Of a stretch of 64,000 nucleotides of DNA, positions 26,459 through 35,021 are shown piece after piece. The stretch spans positions 186,001 to 250,000 of the forward strand of contig NZ_BSNG01000004.1 of NCBI RefSeq assembly GCF_030159855.1. The letters run 5' to 3'. The number at the start of each line of letters is the position of its first letter. The first letter of the stretch is position 1. The position numbers and the translations under genes are program-made. The notes beneath the pieces were generated by a model. That model was not told the DNA's origin. It ran no database searches and saw nothing but the letters and a program-made list of their open reading frames with translations. The DNA is from Devosia yakushimensis. Lineage in GTDB: Bacteria > Pseudomonadota > Alphaproteobacteria > Rhizobiales > Devosiaceae.

Positions 26459-27303
26459 TATGCCGCGGCGTCCGCCAGCATGGGCTGCAGGTGATCCTCG
26501 AATAACAGGCCCGGCTTCGCCGCCAGCGCGTCGCCATAAAGCTTCTCGGCCTCGAGCGAGATGCGCAGGAAGCGGGCAAGCCCGGCCGCATCCTCGTCCG
26601 GCAGCCCATAATAGCCCGCTTCCACCCGGCCCAGTATCGCGGTCTTGCTGGCAATCATGCCCGCCGCGACATTGGCGCCATTGCTCATCGAACTGGCGCG
26701 TTTGACATAGTCATGCAGCGGCGTTCCCAAATGGTAGGATACCGGCACTGCCCGGTAGAGCTGCAGCAGCAATTCCAGATCGGTCATATTGCTCAGCGTG
26801 GTGTTATAGCGGCCATCGGTCCGCCGCCGGTCCCAGATCACCATCGAATCCATGGAAAGATTGAGCCATTTATGGGCGCCGGCCTGCACCAGCCGGTCCG
26901 GCCCCGCCGCCACATGGCGCAAATGCGCGAAACTGTCGGTCATCACATCGAGTGCGGTGGTGACAATGGCGTGATCGCTCAGCGCCGCCATGGCCAATGC
27001 CAGCTTTTCCGGCTTGAAACGGTCGTCGGCATCCAGGATCGCCGCATAGGACGCCGTACTGGCCTCGAGCGCCAGATTGCGCGCCGCCGAAGCTCCGCCG
27101 CCCACTGTCCCGCTCGATAGCTGGACAATGCGCGGGTCGGCAATGCCTTGCCGGCCCAGCAGCTCGGCATAGTCGGTGCCGTCATCGCTGACGATCAGCA
27201 ATTGCCAATGCGGATAGGTCTGCGCCAGGACGCTGGCAACGCTCGGCCCGATCGTGTCCTGGGCCTTATAGGCCGGCATGATGACGGCAATGGTTTCGCT
27301 CAT
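26458..27303 (-). CDS. glycosyltransferase family 2
   Basis: A 281-residue GT-A fold enzyme. The N terminus IAVIMPAYKAQDTI is the nucleotide-sugar binding start, and the metal-binding DXD is LDADD at 90-94. The C-terminal part (about 190-281) holds helices with no transmembrane segment. It transfers a sugar from a nucleotide donor to an unknown acceptor, probably a surface polysaccharide. It stands alone, divergent from hsp20, so no pathway can be assigned. Confidence 0.85.
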   Translation of the reverse strand: MSETIAVIMPAYKAQDTIGPSVASVLAQTYPHWQLLIVSDDGTDYAELLGRQGIADPRIVQLSSGTVGGGASAARNLALEASTASYAAILDADDRFKPEKLALAMAALSDHAIVTTALDVMTDSFAHLRHVAAGPDRLVQAGAHKWLNLSMDSMVIWDRRRTDGRYNTTLSNMTDLELLLQLYRAVPVSYHLGTPLHDYVKRASSMSNGANVAAGMIASKTAILGRVEAGYYGLPDEDAAGLARFLRISLEAEKLYGDALAAKPGLLFEDHLQPMLADAAA

Positions 27304-27348
27304 TTCTCGTCAGCATCCGTTCATCATCGGGGGCGGCATAATACCGGA

Positions 27349-27377
27349 CTTGAACCGGGAGAGTGCCTGTCCCATAT
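27349..27377 (+). promoter_or_regulatory. predicted RpoH (sigma32) heat-shock promoter of hsp20
   Basis: A -35 CTTGAA (27349-27354) and a -10 CCCATAT (27371-27377) with 16 bases between match the alphaproteobacterial heat-shock consensus. It lies 74 bases before the hsp20 ATG, and no comparable sigma70 site is visible. Confidence 0.75.
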
Positions 27378-27424
27378 CTTGCTCAGGCGCCGGATGCCAC
27401 TCTCTTCGGGTCCAGTGCCAAGAC

Positions 27425-27443
27425 GTTGCTTGTGACCAAGGAC
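27425..27443 (+). promoter_or_regulatory. ROSE-like RNA thermometer hairpin of hsp20
   Basis: GTTGCTT (27425-27431) can pair with AAGGAC (27438-27443), which holds the Shine-Dalgarno sequence. The pairing includes the G opposite G that is diagnostic of ROSE elements (UUGCU facing AGGA). It is the last hairpin before the ATG at 27451, in a leader of about 65 bases. This is the standard layout for rhizobial small heat-shock genes. Confidence 0.65.
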
Positions 27444-27450
27444 GGCGTAG

Positions 27451-27870
27451 ATGTCGCGTATTTCGGTATTTTCCGCCCCATTTCTCCTCGGCTTCGATGC
27501 TTTCGAGGAGCGAGTCGACCGGCTGGCCAAGTCCGCCGACGGCTACCCGCCCTATAATATCGAGCGCACCCAAGATGAGCAGGGAACCGAACGGTTCCTG
27601 GTTTCCATCGCGGTCGCCGGTTTTTCGGTCGACGAGCTCGAAGTGATCGCCGAGGACAACCAGATTGTCGTCCGCGGCCGGCAGAAGGACGAACCGGGAC
27701 GCCAGTATCTGCACCGCGGCATAGCCGCCCGTCAGTTCCAGCGTTCCTTCCTTCTGGCCGATGGCATGATCGTGAAGGATGCAACTTTAGGGCACGGTAT
27801 GCTCGTTGTTGCTCTGGAGCGCCCGCAAGCGCCAAAGATCGCCCGACGTATCGATATTCGCTCATTATGA
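27451..27870 (+). CDS. small heat-shock protein, Hsp20/IbpA family
   Basis: A 139-residue ATP-independent chaperone that holds unfolding proteins. The alpha-crystallin domain runs about 35-128 (YNIERTQDEQGTERFLVSIAVAGF, VRGRQKD), and the C-terminal assembly motif I-D-I is at 134-136. The predicted RpoH promoter and the ROSE-like leader indicate control at both transcription and translation by heat. A DUF1150 gene follows 15 bases after the stop, an arrangement seen across alphaproteobacteria. Confidence 0.94.
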   Translation: MSRISVFSAPFLLGFDAFEERVDRLAKSADGYPPYNIERTQDEQGTERFLVSIAVAGFSVDELEVIAEDNQIVVRGRQKDEPGRQYLHRGIAARQFQRSFLLADGMIVKDATLGHGMLVVALERPQAPKIARRIDIRSL

Positions 27871-27885
27871 GGAAAGGGCCGACAA

Positions 27886-28173
27886 ATGTATGAAAAACGC
27901 AACGATGCGCCCGCAGCGGACGCTCCCGTCCATCCCCTTCGGGGCCTCACCCCGGCCCAGTTCATGGCGCTGGGCGGCGATGCCGTCGTCTATGTGCGCC
28001 CGGTGAGCGGGGAAACCCTCTCCCATCTCATTGTTGATGCCCAGTTCGAACAGGACGAGCTCTATCAGCTGGTCATGTCGGCCGATGGCACCCCGCTTCT
28101 GGTCACCGACACGGCCGATGCCGTCGCTGAATGGCTGGGCGACAAGAATCTGGGCCTGGCAACGGTCCACTAG
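27886..28173 (+). CDS. DUF1150 family protein
   Basis: A 95-residue acidic protein with the family core ALGGDAVVYVRPVSGETL. Its function is unknown. It lies 15 bases after hsp20 and before a strong terminator, so it is the second gene of a heat-induced operon. DUF1150 is typically paired with hsp20 in alphaproteobacteria, which suggests a role in the same stress response. Confidence 0.85.
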   Translation: MYEKRNDAPAADAPVHPLRGLTPAQFMALGGDAVVYVRPVSGETLSHLIVDAQFEQDELYQLVMSADGTPLLVTDTADAVAEWLGDKNLGLATVH

Positions 28174-28196
28174 CTCAGGCTGCAAGGGCTGAAAAT

Positions 28197-28229
28197 CAAA
28201 AACCCCCGGATCGTCTCCGGGGGTTTTTT
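28197..28229 (+). terminator. Rho-independent terminator of hsp20-DUF1150
   Basis: AACCCCCGGA (28201-28210) pairs with TCCGGGGGTT (28216-28225) over a 5-base loop. Flanking A and T runs extend the stem, and T residues run to 28229. It can also serve the converging ptsN gene. Confidence 0.93.
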
Positions 28230-28244
28230 GTCTCATTGGTGCTT

Positions 28245-28712
28245 TCAGGCGGCGTAGCTGCCCTCGAGCGGGCTGGTCAACACCTGATAGAGCTTGTGCG
28301 GGTCGTTGGTCCGCCGCAAATCGTCTACCACGCTTTCGGTGCGCAGTAGCCGCGCCACCCGCGACAGAGCCTTGAGGTGGTCGGCGCCAGCCCCGGCCGG
28401 AGCCAGCAGCATCATCACGATATCCACAGGCTGGTCGTCCACCGCGTCGAATTCGATCGGGTTGTCCAGGCGCGCGAACACGGCGGTCACCCCATCGAGC
28501 CCGGCAATCTTGCCATGGGGAATGGCAATGCCATTGCCCAGGCCCGTCGAGCCGAGTTCTTCCCGGCTGGTGATGGCAGCAGAGATGTCATCGACCGGTC
28601 GCCCGGTCATTTCGGCTGCCTTTTCAGCAAGCTGTTCAAACAACTGGCGTTTTGATTTCAGGCTCGTGCAAGAAAGCACTGCCCGTTCCGCCAGGATATC
28701 GGACAATTCCAT
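28245..28712 (-). CDS. ptsN: PTS IIA-like nitrogen regulatory protein PtsN (EIIA-Ntr)
   Basis: A 155-residue phosphocarrier of the nitrogen PTS. The phosphorylated histidine is H66 in GIAIPHGK. It accepts phosphate from NPr and regulates potassium uptake, RelA/Spo functions and others. The start MELSDILAER (28712) gives the normal family length; an upstream TTG is less likely. It closes the lptC-lptA-lptB-rpoN-hpf-ptsN block. Confidence 0.95.
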   Translation of the reverse strand: MELSDILAERAVLSCTSLKSKRQLFEQLAEKAAEMTGRPVDDISAAITSREELGSTGLGNGIAIPHGKIAGLDGVTAVFARLDNPIEFDAVDDQPVDIVMMLLAPAGAGADHLKALSRVARLLRTESVVDDLRRTNDPHKLYQVLTSPLEGSYAA

Positions 28713-28760
28713 AAAGTCTGCCTTGACTACTGTTGCGCTCAATTGTGGCGCCGGGCGCGT

Positions 28761-29336
28761 TCAATTGGTCCCGAGGGCGGGGTCGATCCACCCAATATTG
28801 CCGTCGGAGCGGCGGTAGACCACATTTAGCCCTCCATGTCCAGCATGGCGGAACATGACCACCTGTCCGCCGGTCAGATCGAGCTCCATCACGGCCTCTT
28901 CCACGCTCATCTGGCGCAGGCTTTTGGTGGTCTCGGCAATCACCGGGGGCGCATAGTCTTCGTCGAGTTCGTCCAGGTCCTCGCCCGCGCCGAACACGGT
29001 ATATTGCACGGTCACGCCATCGGCAGTGCCATTGGCCCCGCGCCGGTGCGAGCGCAGCTTGCGATTGTAGCGGCGCAGGCGTTTTTCGATATTGAGCGCC
29101 ATGATTTCATAGGCGCTGGTGGCATCGCCCCCCTGGGCGCTTGCCTGCAGCGTCGCACCGGTATCGAGATGCACCACGCAATCCGCGCGGAAGCCAATGC
29201 CGTCGGGGGTAAGGGTCAGGTGGCCGTCATAGCCGCCGTCGAAATATTTCCCGACGACCGTGGCGAAATGATCCGCTGCCTTGCCACGCAGCGCATCGCC
29301 CACATCCATGTTCTTTCCCGAGATGCGTAAGGTCAT
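28761..29336 (-). CDS. hpf: ribosome hibernation promoting factor, long form
   Basis: A 191-residue protein. The N-terminal S30AE domain (1-100, MTLRISGKNMDVGDAL) binds the 30S decoding site. The C-terminal dimerisation domain (about 130-188, MSVEEAVMELDLTGGQVVMF) joins two ribosomes into inactive 100S particles. GAGGAAG precedes the ATG. It lies between rpoN and ptsN, with a 409-bp leader region on the rpoN side that contains a hairpin, so separate regulation is possible. Confidence 0.95.
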   Translation of the reverse strand: MTLRISGKNMDVGDALRGKAADHFATVVGKYFDGGYDGHLTLTPDGIGFRADCVVHLDTGATLQASAQGGDATSAYEIMALNIEKRLRRYNRKLRSHRRGANGTADGVTVQYTVFGAGEDLDELDEDYAPPVIAETTKSLRQMSVEEAVMELDLTGGQVVMFRHAGHGGLNVVYRRSDGNIGWIDPALGTN

Positions 29337-29745
29337 GGCTTCCTCTTCCTTCTTGTCGTTGTTTCGACACGAGGATCTCCGAAAGCCGGTTCCCGGATTT
29401 CGGGATCACGTCTGCCGCATTCCAGCATGTGGGTATGCAACATACCCGATGCTAGCCCCGCTGGCCGTCGCCATGCAATGCGCAACTCCCCCCTTGGCAT
29501 GCTTTATGGGAGTGACTTCGCCCCAGTTTGGCCATAGCCTTCGCGGGCCATTAAAGGGCTCCGGCGATTTGCGCCGAATTTTCGCGGGGCAGTGCAGTAT
29601 TTCGCGCTGTTTTTCGGAGGTGACCGGCAGCCACAGGCGCGCGTTCCTCCACCCGCCGCGCCTCCCTCGGACCCGACACGAGAGCCGCGATCAACACGGC
29701 GTGAAGACTGAGCCAAGCGCTGGGTCGCGAGGCGAGCCCGGCGTG
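29337..29745. other. 409-bp intergenic region between rpoN and hpf
   Basis: No gene is evident. A stem near the hpf side, AGCAT-GT-GGGTATG (29424-29437) with CATACCC-G-ATGCT (29441-29453) around CAA, forms a good 12-bp hairpin with small bulges. I looked for a sigma54 site (TGGCAC-N5-TTGC) because of the adjacent rpoN and saw none convincing. The region probably holds the hpf promoter and leader. Confidence 0.5.
29424..29453 (-). promoter_or_regulatory. leader hairpin upstream of hpf
   Basis: Paired segments 29424-29428/29449-29453 and 29431-29437/29441-29447 form a compact stem with a 3-base loop. No T-tract follows on either strand, so an operator or mRNA structure is more likely than a terminator. 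It lies 88 bases before the hpf start. Confidence 0.45.
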
Positions 29746-31257
29746 CTAACCCACACGCTCCAGATTTTTCTTCTGCCGCCGCCGGATCACCGAGGAGGGG
29801 ATATTCATGCCCTCCCGGTATTTGGCCACGGTGCGCCGGGCCAGGTCGATCCCCTGTTCCTTCTGCAGCAGCGCGGCAATGGTATCGTCCGACAGCACGT
29901 CGCTGGCCGCCTCGGCCTCGATCAATTGCCGGATGCGGTGGCGTACTGCCTCGGCCGAGTGATCTCCGCCGCCATCGCTCGAGGCAATGGCCGTGGTGAA
30001 AAAGTACTTCATTTCGAACAGGCCGCGTGGCGTGGCCATATATTTGTTGGACGTGACCCGGCTCACCGTCGATTCGTGCATATCGATGGTCTCGGCCACC
30101 ATTTTGAGCGTCATCGGCCGCAAATGGGCAATGCCATGCAGCAGGAACTGGTCCTGCTGCCGCACGATTTCGGCCGCCACCTTGATCATGGTCTGTGCCC
30201 GCTGGTCCAGGCTTTTGGTCAGCCAATTGGCGCTGGCCAGGCAATCGGACAGAAAGGTCTTTTCCGCCGCGTCCCGCGTCTTCTTGGCCACGCTGGCATA
30301 ATAGACCCGGTTGACCAGCACGCGCGGCAGCACTTCGCTATTGAGCTCCACCTGCCAAGCCCCATCCGGCCCCGGCCGCACGAAGACATCGGGCACCACC
30401 GCCTCCACCGGCCCGCGGTCAAAGGCCAGGCCCGGCTTGGGGTCGAGCTGGCGGAGTTCGGCCAGCATGTCGGCCAGGTCCTCGCGATCGCAGCCCACCG
30501 CCCGCATCAGCGCCACCACATTATGCTCGGCCAGCAGGTCGATATTGTCGAGCAGCGCCTGCATCATCGGGTCGAGCCGGTCGCGTTCGCGCAATTGCAT
30601 GGCCAGGCACTCCGGCACGGTCCGGGCGAAAACCCCCACCGGATCGCAGCCCTGCAGCGCCCCCAGCACCGCTTCGACATCGCCCAGCTCGGCCCCCAGT
30701 AAATCGGCAATGCTGCCCAATTCGACCGCCAGATACCCCGCCTCATTGAGATTATCGATCAGGTGGCGCGCGATCATCCGGTCGGCCGGTATGCGCAGCA
30801 GCATATTGGCCTGCGCTTCCAGATGCTCGGAGAGCAGAGGGCGCGAGGCGACGAACTGATCGATATCGGGCGCTTCCCCGCTTTCGCCTGCTCCATTGCG
30901 GTCCAGCCGGCTGGTCGGATTGAGCTGGTCCTGCGCCGCCTGGTCGGGAAAGACATTCTCGACCGCCGTGTCATAGCCATCGGCGATCGAATCGGCGTCC
31001 TGGATGCGCTCGCCGCGCTCCACGGTATCCTCATAGGCACTGATTTCGGTGCTGCGCTCGGGCGCTTCGGCGGGCTCGGCCTCGCCCGGTTCGCTCCCGT
31101 CCTCGCGCTCGAGCAGGGGGTTGCGCAGCAATTCGGCGTCGACGAAATCGTTGAGTTCGAGATGGCTCAATTGCAGCAGCTTGATCGACTGCATCAATTG
31201 CGGCGTCAGCGTCAGGCTCTGGGCCTGCCGAAATTCGAGCCGCGGCGAAAGTGCCAT
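29746..31257 (-). CDS. rpoN: RNA polymerase sigma-54 factor
   Basis: About 503 residues. The glutamine-rich activator-binding region I is LTPQLMQSIKLLQLSHLELNDFV, followed by the acidic region II (about 45-120), the core-binding domain, and the DNA-binding helix-turn-helix. The RpoN box ARRTVAKYRE (473-482) reads the -24 element. The start MALSPRLEFRQ (31257) is the conserved N terminus and has AGGA upstream; earlier starts add unrelated residues. It directs nitrogen and other activator-dependent promoters. It is downstream of lptB in the conserved rhizobial block. Confidence 0.96.
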   Translation of the reverse strand: MALSPRLEFRQAQSLTLTPQLMQSIKLLQLSHLELNDFVDAELLRNPLLEREDGSEPGEAEPAEAPERSTEISAYEDTVERGERIQDADSIADGYDTAVENVFPDQAAQDQLNPTSRLDRNGAGESGEAPDIDQFVASRPLLSEHLEAQANMLLRIPADRMIARHLIDNLNEAGYLAVELGSIADLLGAELGDVEAVLGALQGCDPVGVFARTVPECLAMQLRERDRLDPMMQALLDNIDLLAEHNVVALMRAVGCDREDLADMLAELRQLDPKPGLAFDRGPVEAVVPDVFVRPGPDGAWQVELNSEVLPRVLVNRVYYASVAKKTRDAAEKTFLSDCLASANWLTKSLDQRAQTMIKVAAEIVRQQDQFLLHGIAHLRPMTLKMVAETIDMHESTVSRVTSNKYMATPRGLFEMKYFFTTAIASSDGGGDHSAEAVRHRIRQLIEAEAASDVLSDDTIAALLQKEQGIDLARRTVAKYREGMNIPSSVIRRRQKKNLERVG

Positions 31258-31392
31258 CCAATCCTGTCCCTGAAACTGCAAAATTTCTAGCCGTTTCCGG
31301 CCACTTCCCGGCGGCACCATGCCTCATTTCGCGGCATGGGGCAAGCGATAGGGCAAGTTCCGTGCCAAGTGTAAATGGCTGTCCGGCGCGGG

Positions 31393-32151
31393 CTAGATCT
31401 CGAAATTCTCGCCCAGATAGACCCGTCGCGCATCGGGGTCGGCACTGATGGTTTCCGGGCGCCCCTGGATCATCACCTTGCCGCCATGGATCACATAGGC
31501 CCGGTCGACCAGCCCCAGCGTTTCGCGCACCGCATGGTCGGTGACGAGCACGCCAATACCCCGCCGCGTCAATTGCTTGACCAGTCCCTTCACCTCGGCC
31601 ACCGCGATCGGATCGACGCCGGCAAAGGGCTCGTCGAGCAGCATGAAGACCGGATCGGCGGCCAGCGCCCGGGCGATTTCCACCCGCCGGCGTTCGCCAC
31701 CCGATAGGGCCAATGCATTGGCTTTGGCCAGATGCTGGATGGAAAATTCCTCCAGCAGCGATTCCAGCCGCGCCTGGCGCTCGGCCTTGCCGTTCACATG
31801 GTTTTCCAGCACCGCCATGATATTGCCGGTGACGCTGAGGCCGCGGAAAATCGAGGGTTCCTGCGGCAGATAGCCAATGCCCAATTGTCCGCGCTGGAAC
31901 AGGGGCAGCCTGGTAATGGGCCGGCCATCGAGCCTGATATCGCCGCTATCGGGCTTTACCAGCCCCATAATCATGGTGAAAACGGTGGTCTTGCCCGCGC
32001 CATTAGGGCCCAGCAGGCCCACCGCCTCTCCGCGCCGCACGGCCAGCGATACATCGCGCACCACGGCCCGCTTGCCGAAACTCTTGGCCAGGCTATGCGC
32101 CACCAGCCACCCGGTCTGGTCGACCCGTGGTTTTACCGTCGCGTCACTCAT
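31393..32151 (-). CDS. lptB: LPS export ABC transporter ATP-binding protein
   Basis: A 252-residue ATPase that powers lipopolysaccharide extraction through LptFG. Walker A is GPNGAGKTT (48-56), the signature LSGGERRRVEIARAL, Walker B FMLLDEPFAGVDP, and the switch histidine is in LVTDHAVRE. Its ATG overlaps the lptA stop by four bases, so lptC, lptA and lptB form one coupled unit. The N terminus has about 15 extra residues relative to E. coli LptB. Confidence 0.97.
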   Translation of the reverse strand: MSDATVKPRVDQTGWLVAHSLAKSFGKRAVVRDVSLAVRRGEAVGLLGPNGAGKTTVFTMIMGLVKPDSGDIRLDGRPITRLPLFQRGQLGIGYLPQEPSIFRGLSVTGNIMAVLENHVNGKAERQARLESLLEEFSIQHLAKANALALSGGERRRVEIARALAADPVFMLLDEPFAGVDPIAVAEVKGLVKQLTRRGIGVLVTDHAVRETLGLVDRAYVIHGGKVMIQGRPETISADPDARRVYLGENFEI

Positions 32152-32600
32152 TGCGAATTGAAGACCCCGGTCACCCGGCCGCCGCTGCTGCTGGTAAAGG
32201 TCGACACATTGGTTTCGAGATTGACCACCAGTTCGGGCGAATTGACCGTGCCGCCCGAATTGGTCACCACCACATTGCCCGTCAGGCGCAGCAATTGGTC
32301 GGCGGGGGTAAACACCGCCCGCTCGCCTGTTGCCACCTGGTCCTTGGTTTCGAGCTTGACGTCGCCCGTGGCCTCAAAGCTCTTGATGTCATTGGTGCCG
32401 CCCTCGCCGTAAACGGCCACCACATGGGGCGCCCAGACGGTCACCGTCGGATGCTTGACCACCACATTGCCATCGAACACGGCTTCGCGCTTGGTTTCCT
32501 CGATGGTGAATTTATCGGCGGTGATCTCAACCTTTTGCTGGGCCCAGGCCGGAGCGGCCAGCAACAGCAAGCTCAGGGCAAGCAGGGTGCGCGGCATCAT
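32148..32600 (-). CDS. lptA: lipopolysaccharide transport periplasmic protein LptA
   Basis: A 150-residue periplasmic bridge protein that carries LPS from LptC to LptD. Residues 1-20 are a signal peptide (LLALSLLLLAAPAWA, cleaved after AWA). The mature part is the beta-jellyroll OstA domain (ITADKFTIEETKREAVFDGNV). Start and stop overlap lptC and lptB by ATGA on both sides, so translation is coupled. Confidence 0.93.
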   Translation of the reverse strand: MMPRTLLALSLLLLAAPAWAQQKVEITADKFTIEETKREAVFDGNVVVKHPTVTVWAPHVVAVYGEGGTNDIKSFEATGDVKLETKDQVATGERAVFTPADQLLRLTGNVVVTNSGGTVNSPELVVNLETNVSTFTSSSGGRVTGVFNSQ

Positions 32601-33235
32601 GGAATGGTTTCTCCAGGGGTCGAAGGCAGGGTTACCGTAGCCCGGGTAAATGTCCAGGTCTGCTGTTTGGCATCGTAAACCATGCCATCAGCCTGTATGT
32701 CGCTGCCATCCGAATAATTGATCGTCACCGGTCCCTTGGCGGTCAGCACCGATTTGGCCCAGTCGAATATCGATTGCTCCAATACGCCCACCGTGCCGGT
32801 CGAATCGGTGAAATGGGCAATGCCATCGATAAAAACCAGCTGATGGGTGGTGTCGAGCAACGCTTGGTCGGACTCGGCGCGCATCGAAACCCCCGTGGTC
32901 CGGTCCACTTCCAGCACGGCGTCGGTCAGCGCGATCCGGTCGGTGGCGTTCATCGCCGCCCGCGCCGCGCTTGCCGTAACGCGATAGGCCGCGCCATCTT
33001 CCAGCAGGCCCTCATATTCGGGTGCATCCACCGAAACCCCGTCGCGCGATACCGAAATCTGCCCCACCCCAAACCGGTTGGTGAGGCTCGACAGGTAAAT
33101 CTGCCCGGCCAGCACGGCCAGGGTCAGCGCGCCCAGCGCCGGCACGCCGAGGCGCAGAACCGAAACGATCCGGTTGCGCCGTACCAGGCGCCGGTAGGTC
33201 GCCAGCCGTTCCGGCGCATCGGCATGGATTGTCAT
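32597..33235 (-). CDS. lptC: LPS export ABC transporter periplasmic protein LptC
   Basis: A 212-residue membrane-anchored protein. A single N-terminal helix (about 28-50, VSVLRLGVPALGALTLAVLAG) is followed by a periplasmic beta-jellyroll that passes LPS from LptBFG to LptA. The sequence is weakly conserved as usual for LptC; position before lptA and lptB settles the call. It follows the RNase D-like gene by 20 bases. Confidence 0.88.
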   Translation of the reverse strand: MTIHADAPERLATYRRLVRRNRIVSVLRLGVPALGALTLAVLAGQIYLSSLTNRFGVGQISVSRDGVSVDAPEYEGLLEDGAAYRVTASAARAAMNATDRIALTDAVLEVDRTTGVSMRAESDQALLDTTHQLVFIDGIAHFTDSTGTVGVLEQSIFDWAKSVLTAKGPVTINYSDGSDIQADGMVYDAKQQTWTFTRATVTLPSTPGETIP

Positions 33236-33255
33236 GGCAACCCCTTGGTGTCGCC

Positions 33256-33870
33256 CTAGCTATGGGCGAAAATATCGGTTTCTTCCCAGCCCAGCAGGTC
33301 AAGCTCGCAGCGCGTCTTGAGGAAGTCGAAACATTGCTGCGCCAGCTCGCTCCGCCCCTCGCGCTTGAGCATGCGGTCGAGGTGCCGCTTGAGGTCATGC
33401 AGATAGAGCACGTCCGACGCCGCATAATCGAGCTGGGCGTCGCTGAGCTTGTCCCCGCCCCAGTCCGAGCTCTGCTGCTGCTTGGACAGGTCCACATTGA
33501 GCAGTTCGCGCACCAGATCCTTGAGCCCGTGCCGGTCGGTATAGGTGCGCACCAGCTTGCTGGCGATCTTGGTGCAATAGACCGGCCCGGTCACCACGCC
33601 GAAGCGGTTCTTCAGCACCGCCACGTCGAAACGCGCATAGTGGAAAATCTTGGTGACATTGGGGTCCGACAGCAGCTTGACCAGATTGGGCGCCTCATTG
33701 CTGCCCTGGGGAATCTGCACCACATCGGCGCTGCCATCGCCGGGCGACAACTGGATCACGCAGAGCCGGTCGCGATGGGGATCGAGCCCCATGGTCTCGG
33801 TATCGATTGCCACCTCGCGGCCATAGCGGGAAAGGTCCGGCAGGTCGCCGCGATGTAGTCTGATGGTCAT
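33256..33870 (-). CDS. ribonuclease D-like DEDDy 3'-5' exonuclease (no HRDC domain)
   Basis: A 204-residue single-domain exonuclease. The five catalytic residues are visible: D23 and E25 in AIDTETMG, D82 in HYARFDV, Y149 and D153 in YAASDVLYLH. It lacks the C-terminal HRDC domains of full RNase D (about 375 residues), as do other short alphaproteobacterial members found upstream of lptC. It probably trims RNA 3' ends. The real substrate is not known. Confidence 0.9.
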   Translation of the reverse strand: MTIRLHRGDLPDLSRYGREVAIDTETMGLDPHRDRLCVIQLSPGDGSADVVQIPQGSNEAPNLVKLLSDPNVTKIFHYARFDVAVLKNRFGVVTGPVYCTKIASKLVRTYTDRHGLKDLVRELLNVDLSKQQQSSDWGGDKLSDAQLDYAASDVLYLHDLKRHLDRMLKREGRSELAQQCFDFLKTRCELDLLGWEETDIFAHS

Positions 33871-34031
33871 GGAACGTCTCGAAATTTAGCCATTACCTTC
33901 CTCTTGGCACAGCAAGTGGGCGTTGGAAAGGCGGCTCCCCCAAAAGCGATGGATCGGAGGGCCATATTCCCTGGGCCCGGCGCCGCTGCTACTGATTCGC
34001 CTGGGTAAGGCGGCAGCAGAGGGAGCCATCA

Positions 34032-34805
34032 ATGCCGGGCACATACCGCATAGGCCTGTCCGTCGTCGCGGTGCTGATATGGGCCCTGATCACCGTCTGG
34101 GGCATCTGGACGCCGCATGATCCGGCGCCGCTGACCCAAGGCCTGGGCGGGCGCCTGGCCTGGCCGATCATCGGCGCGGGTCTCTTCATGCTGGTCGTGG
34201 CCATGGTCATGGGCTGGCGCGATATCGGCCTTGTCGCCCCGCGCCCCTGGACGTCGCTGCGGCTTCTGCTCCTGCCGGGGCTTTACTTGCTGCTGTTTCT
34301 GGGATTGGCCCTGGCCATTGGCCTGCCGCCGCCGGTCACCATCCTCTTTCTGCTCGCCAACACGCTGGCCGTGGGCTTTTCCGAGGAAATCGCCTTCCGT
34401 GGCGTGCTGTTCCATGCCTTGCGCACCAGGCTGAGCCTGTGGCCGGCCATCTGGCTCACCTCCGTCGCTTTCGGGGCCGTGCATGTCATCAATGGCTTTA
34501 CCACTGGAGATTTTCTTGAGGCCGCCATTCAGGCCGTCACCGCCTTCATGAGCGGCGTATTCTTCATGGCCGTGATGCTGCGCACCCGCTCCATCATCCC
34601 GGCAATGCTGTTTCACGCCTTCTGGGATTTCCTGCTCACCCTGATCGCCGCCGGCGTGGTGAGCACTCCTGTAAAGGGCAGTGTGCACTGGTGGACCCTG
34701 GTGGTCCCCATCCTCTTCATCCTCCCCAATTTCCTTTATGGCCTTTGGCTGCTGCGCAAGCTGGACGCGCGCGAAACCGGCCTGGCGCCGCTGCCCGCCT
34801 CATAG
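34032..34805 (+). CDS. CPBP family intramembrane metalloprotease
   Basis: A 257-residue polytopic membrane protein with about eight hydrophobic segments. The CPBP/Abi motifs are E118-E119 with R123 (SEEIAFRGVLFHAL), H151 in FGAVHVIN, and the late HAFWDF. Relatives process prenylated or signal proteins or confer bacteriocin immunity; the substrate here is unknown. It is a single gene, divergent from the RNase D-like gene, with GAGGGAG before the ATG. Confidence 0.88.
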   Translation: MPGTYRIGLSVVAVLIWALITVWGIWTPHDPAPLTQGLGGRLAWPIIGAGLFMLVVAMVMGWRDIGLVAPRPWTSLRLLLLPGLYLLLFLGLALAIGLPPPVTILFLLANTLAVGFSEEIAFRGVLFHALRTRLSLWPAIWLTSVAFGAVHVINGFTTGDFLEAAIQAVTAFMSGVFFMAVMLRTRSIIPAMLFHAFWDFLLTLIAAGVVSTPVKGSVHWWTLVVPILFILPNFLYGLWLLRKLDARETGLAPLPAS

Positions 34806-34877
34806 CCGGGCCAGCAGATGGCCAAAAGCACGAAAGCCGCGCAATCCCAATGGATTACACGGCTCTCGCTCAAAAAC

Positions 34878-34962
34878 TGGTGCCCAGAAGAAGACTCGAA
34901 CTTCCACACCTTGCGGTACACGGACCTGAACCGTGCGCGTCTACCAATTCCGCCATCTGGGC
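34878..34962 (-). tRNA. tRNA-Leu (CAG)
   Basis: The minus strand begins GCCCAGATGGCGGAATTGG and ends in an encoded CCA. The anticodon loop is TTCAGGT, giving CAG, which reads CUG. The long variable arm typical of class II tRNAs and the T-loop GTTCGAGTC are present, and the acceptor stem GCCCAGA/TCTGGGC is complete. It lies between the CPBP and GFA genes. No attachment-site repeat or integrase was seen beside it. Confidence 0.97.
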
Positions 34963-35021
34963 AAGTGGCGGTGTAACTAGGGTGCCCGCTGACGCTTGTC
35001 AACGGGCTTTTGCACTTCCCC

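Noticed and set aside
29400..29745. sigma54 promoter near rpoN/hpf
   Set aside because: TTGGCATGCTTT near 29495 has only part of the -24/-12 spacing and lacks the GC at -12.
34878..35021. integration site at tRNA-Leu
   Set aside because: No integrase gene and no direct repeat of the tRNA 3' end were seen on either side; flanking genes look like ordinary chromosome.
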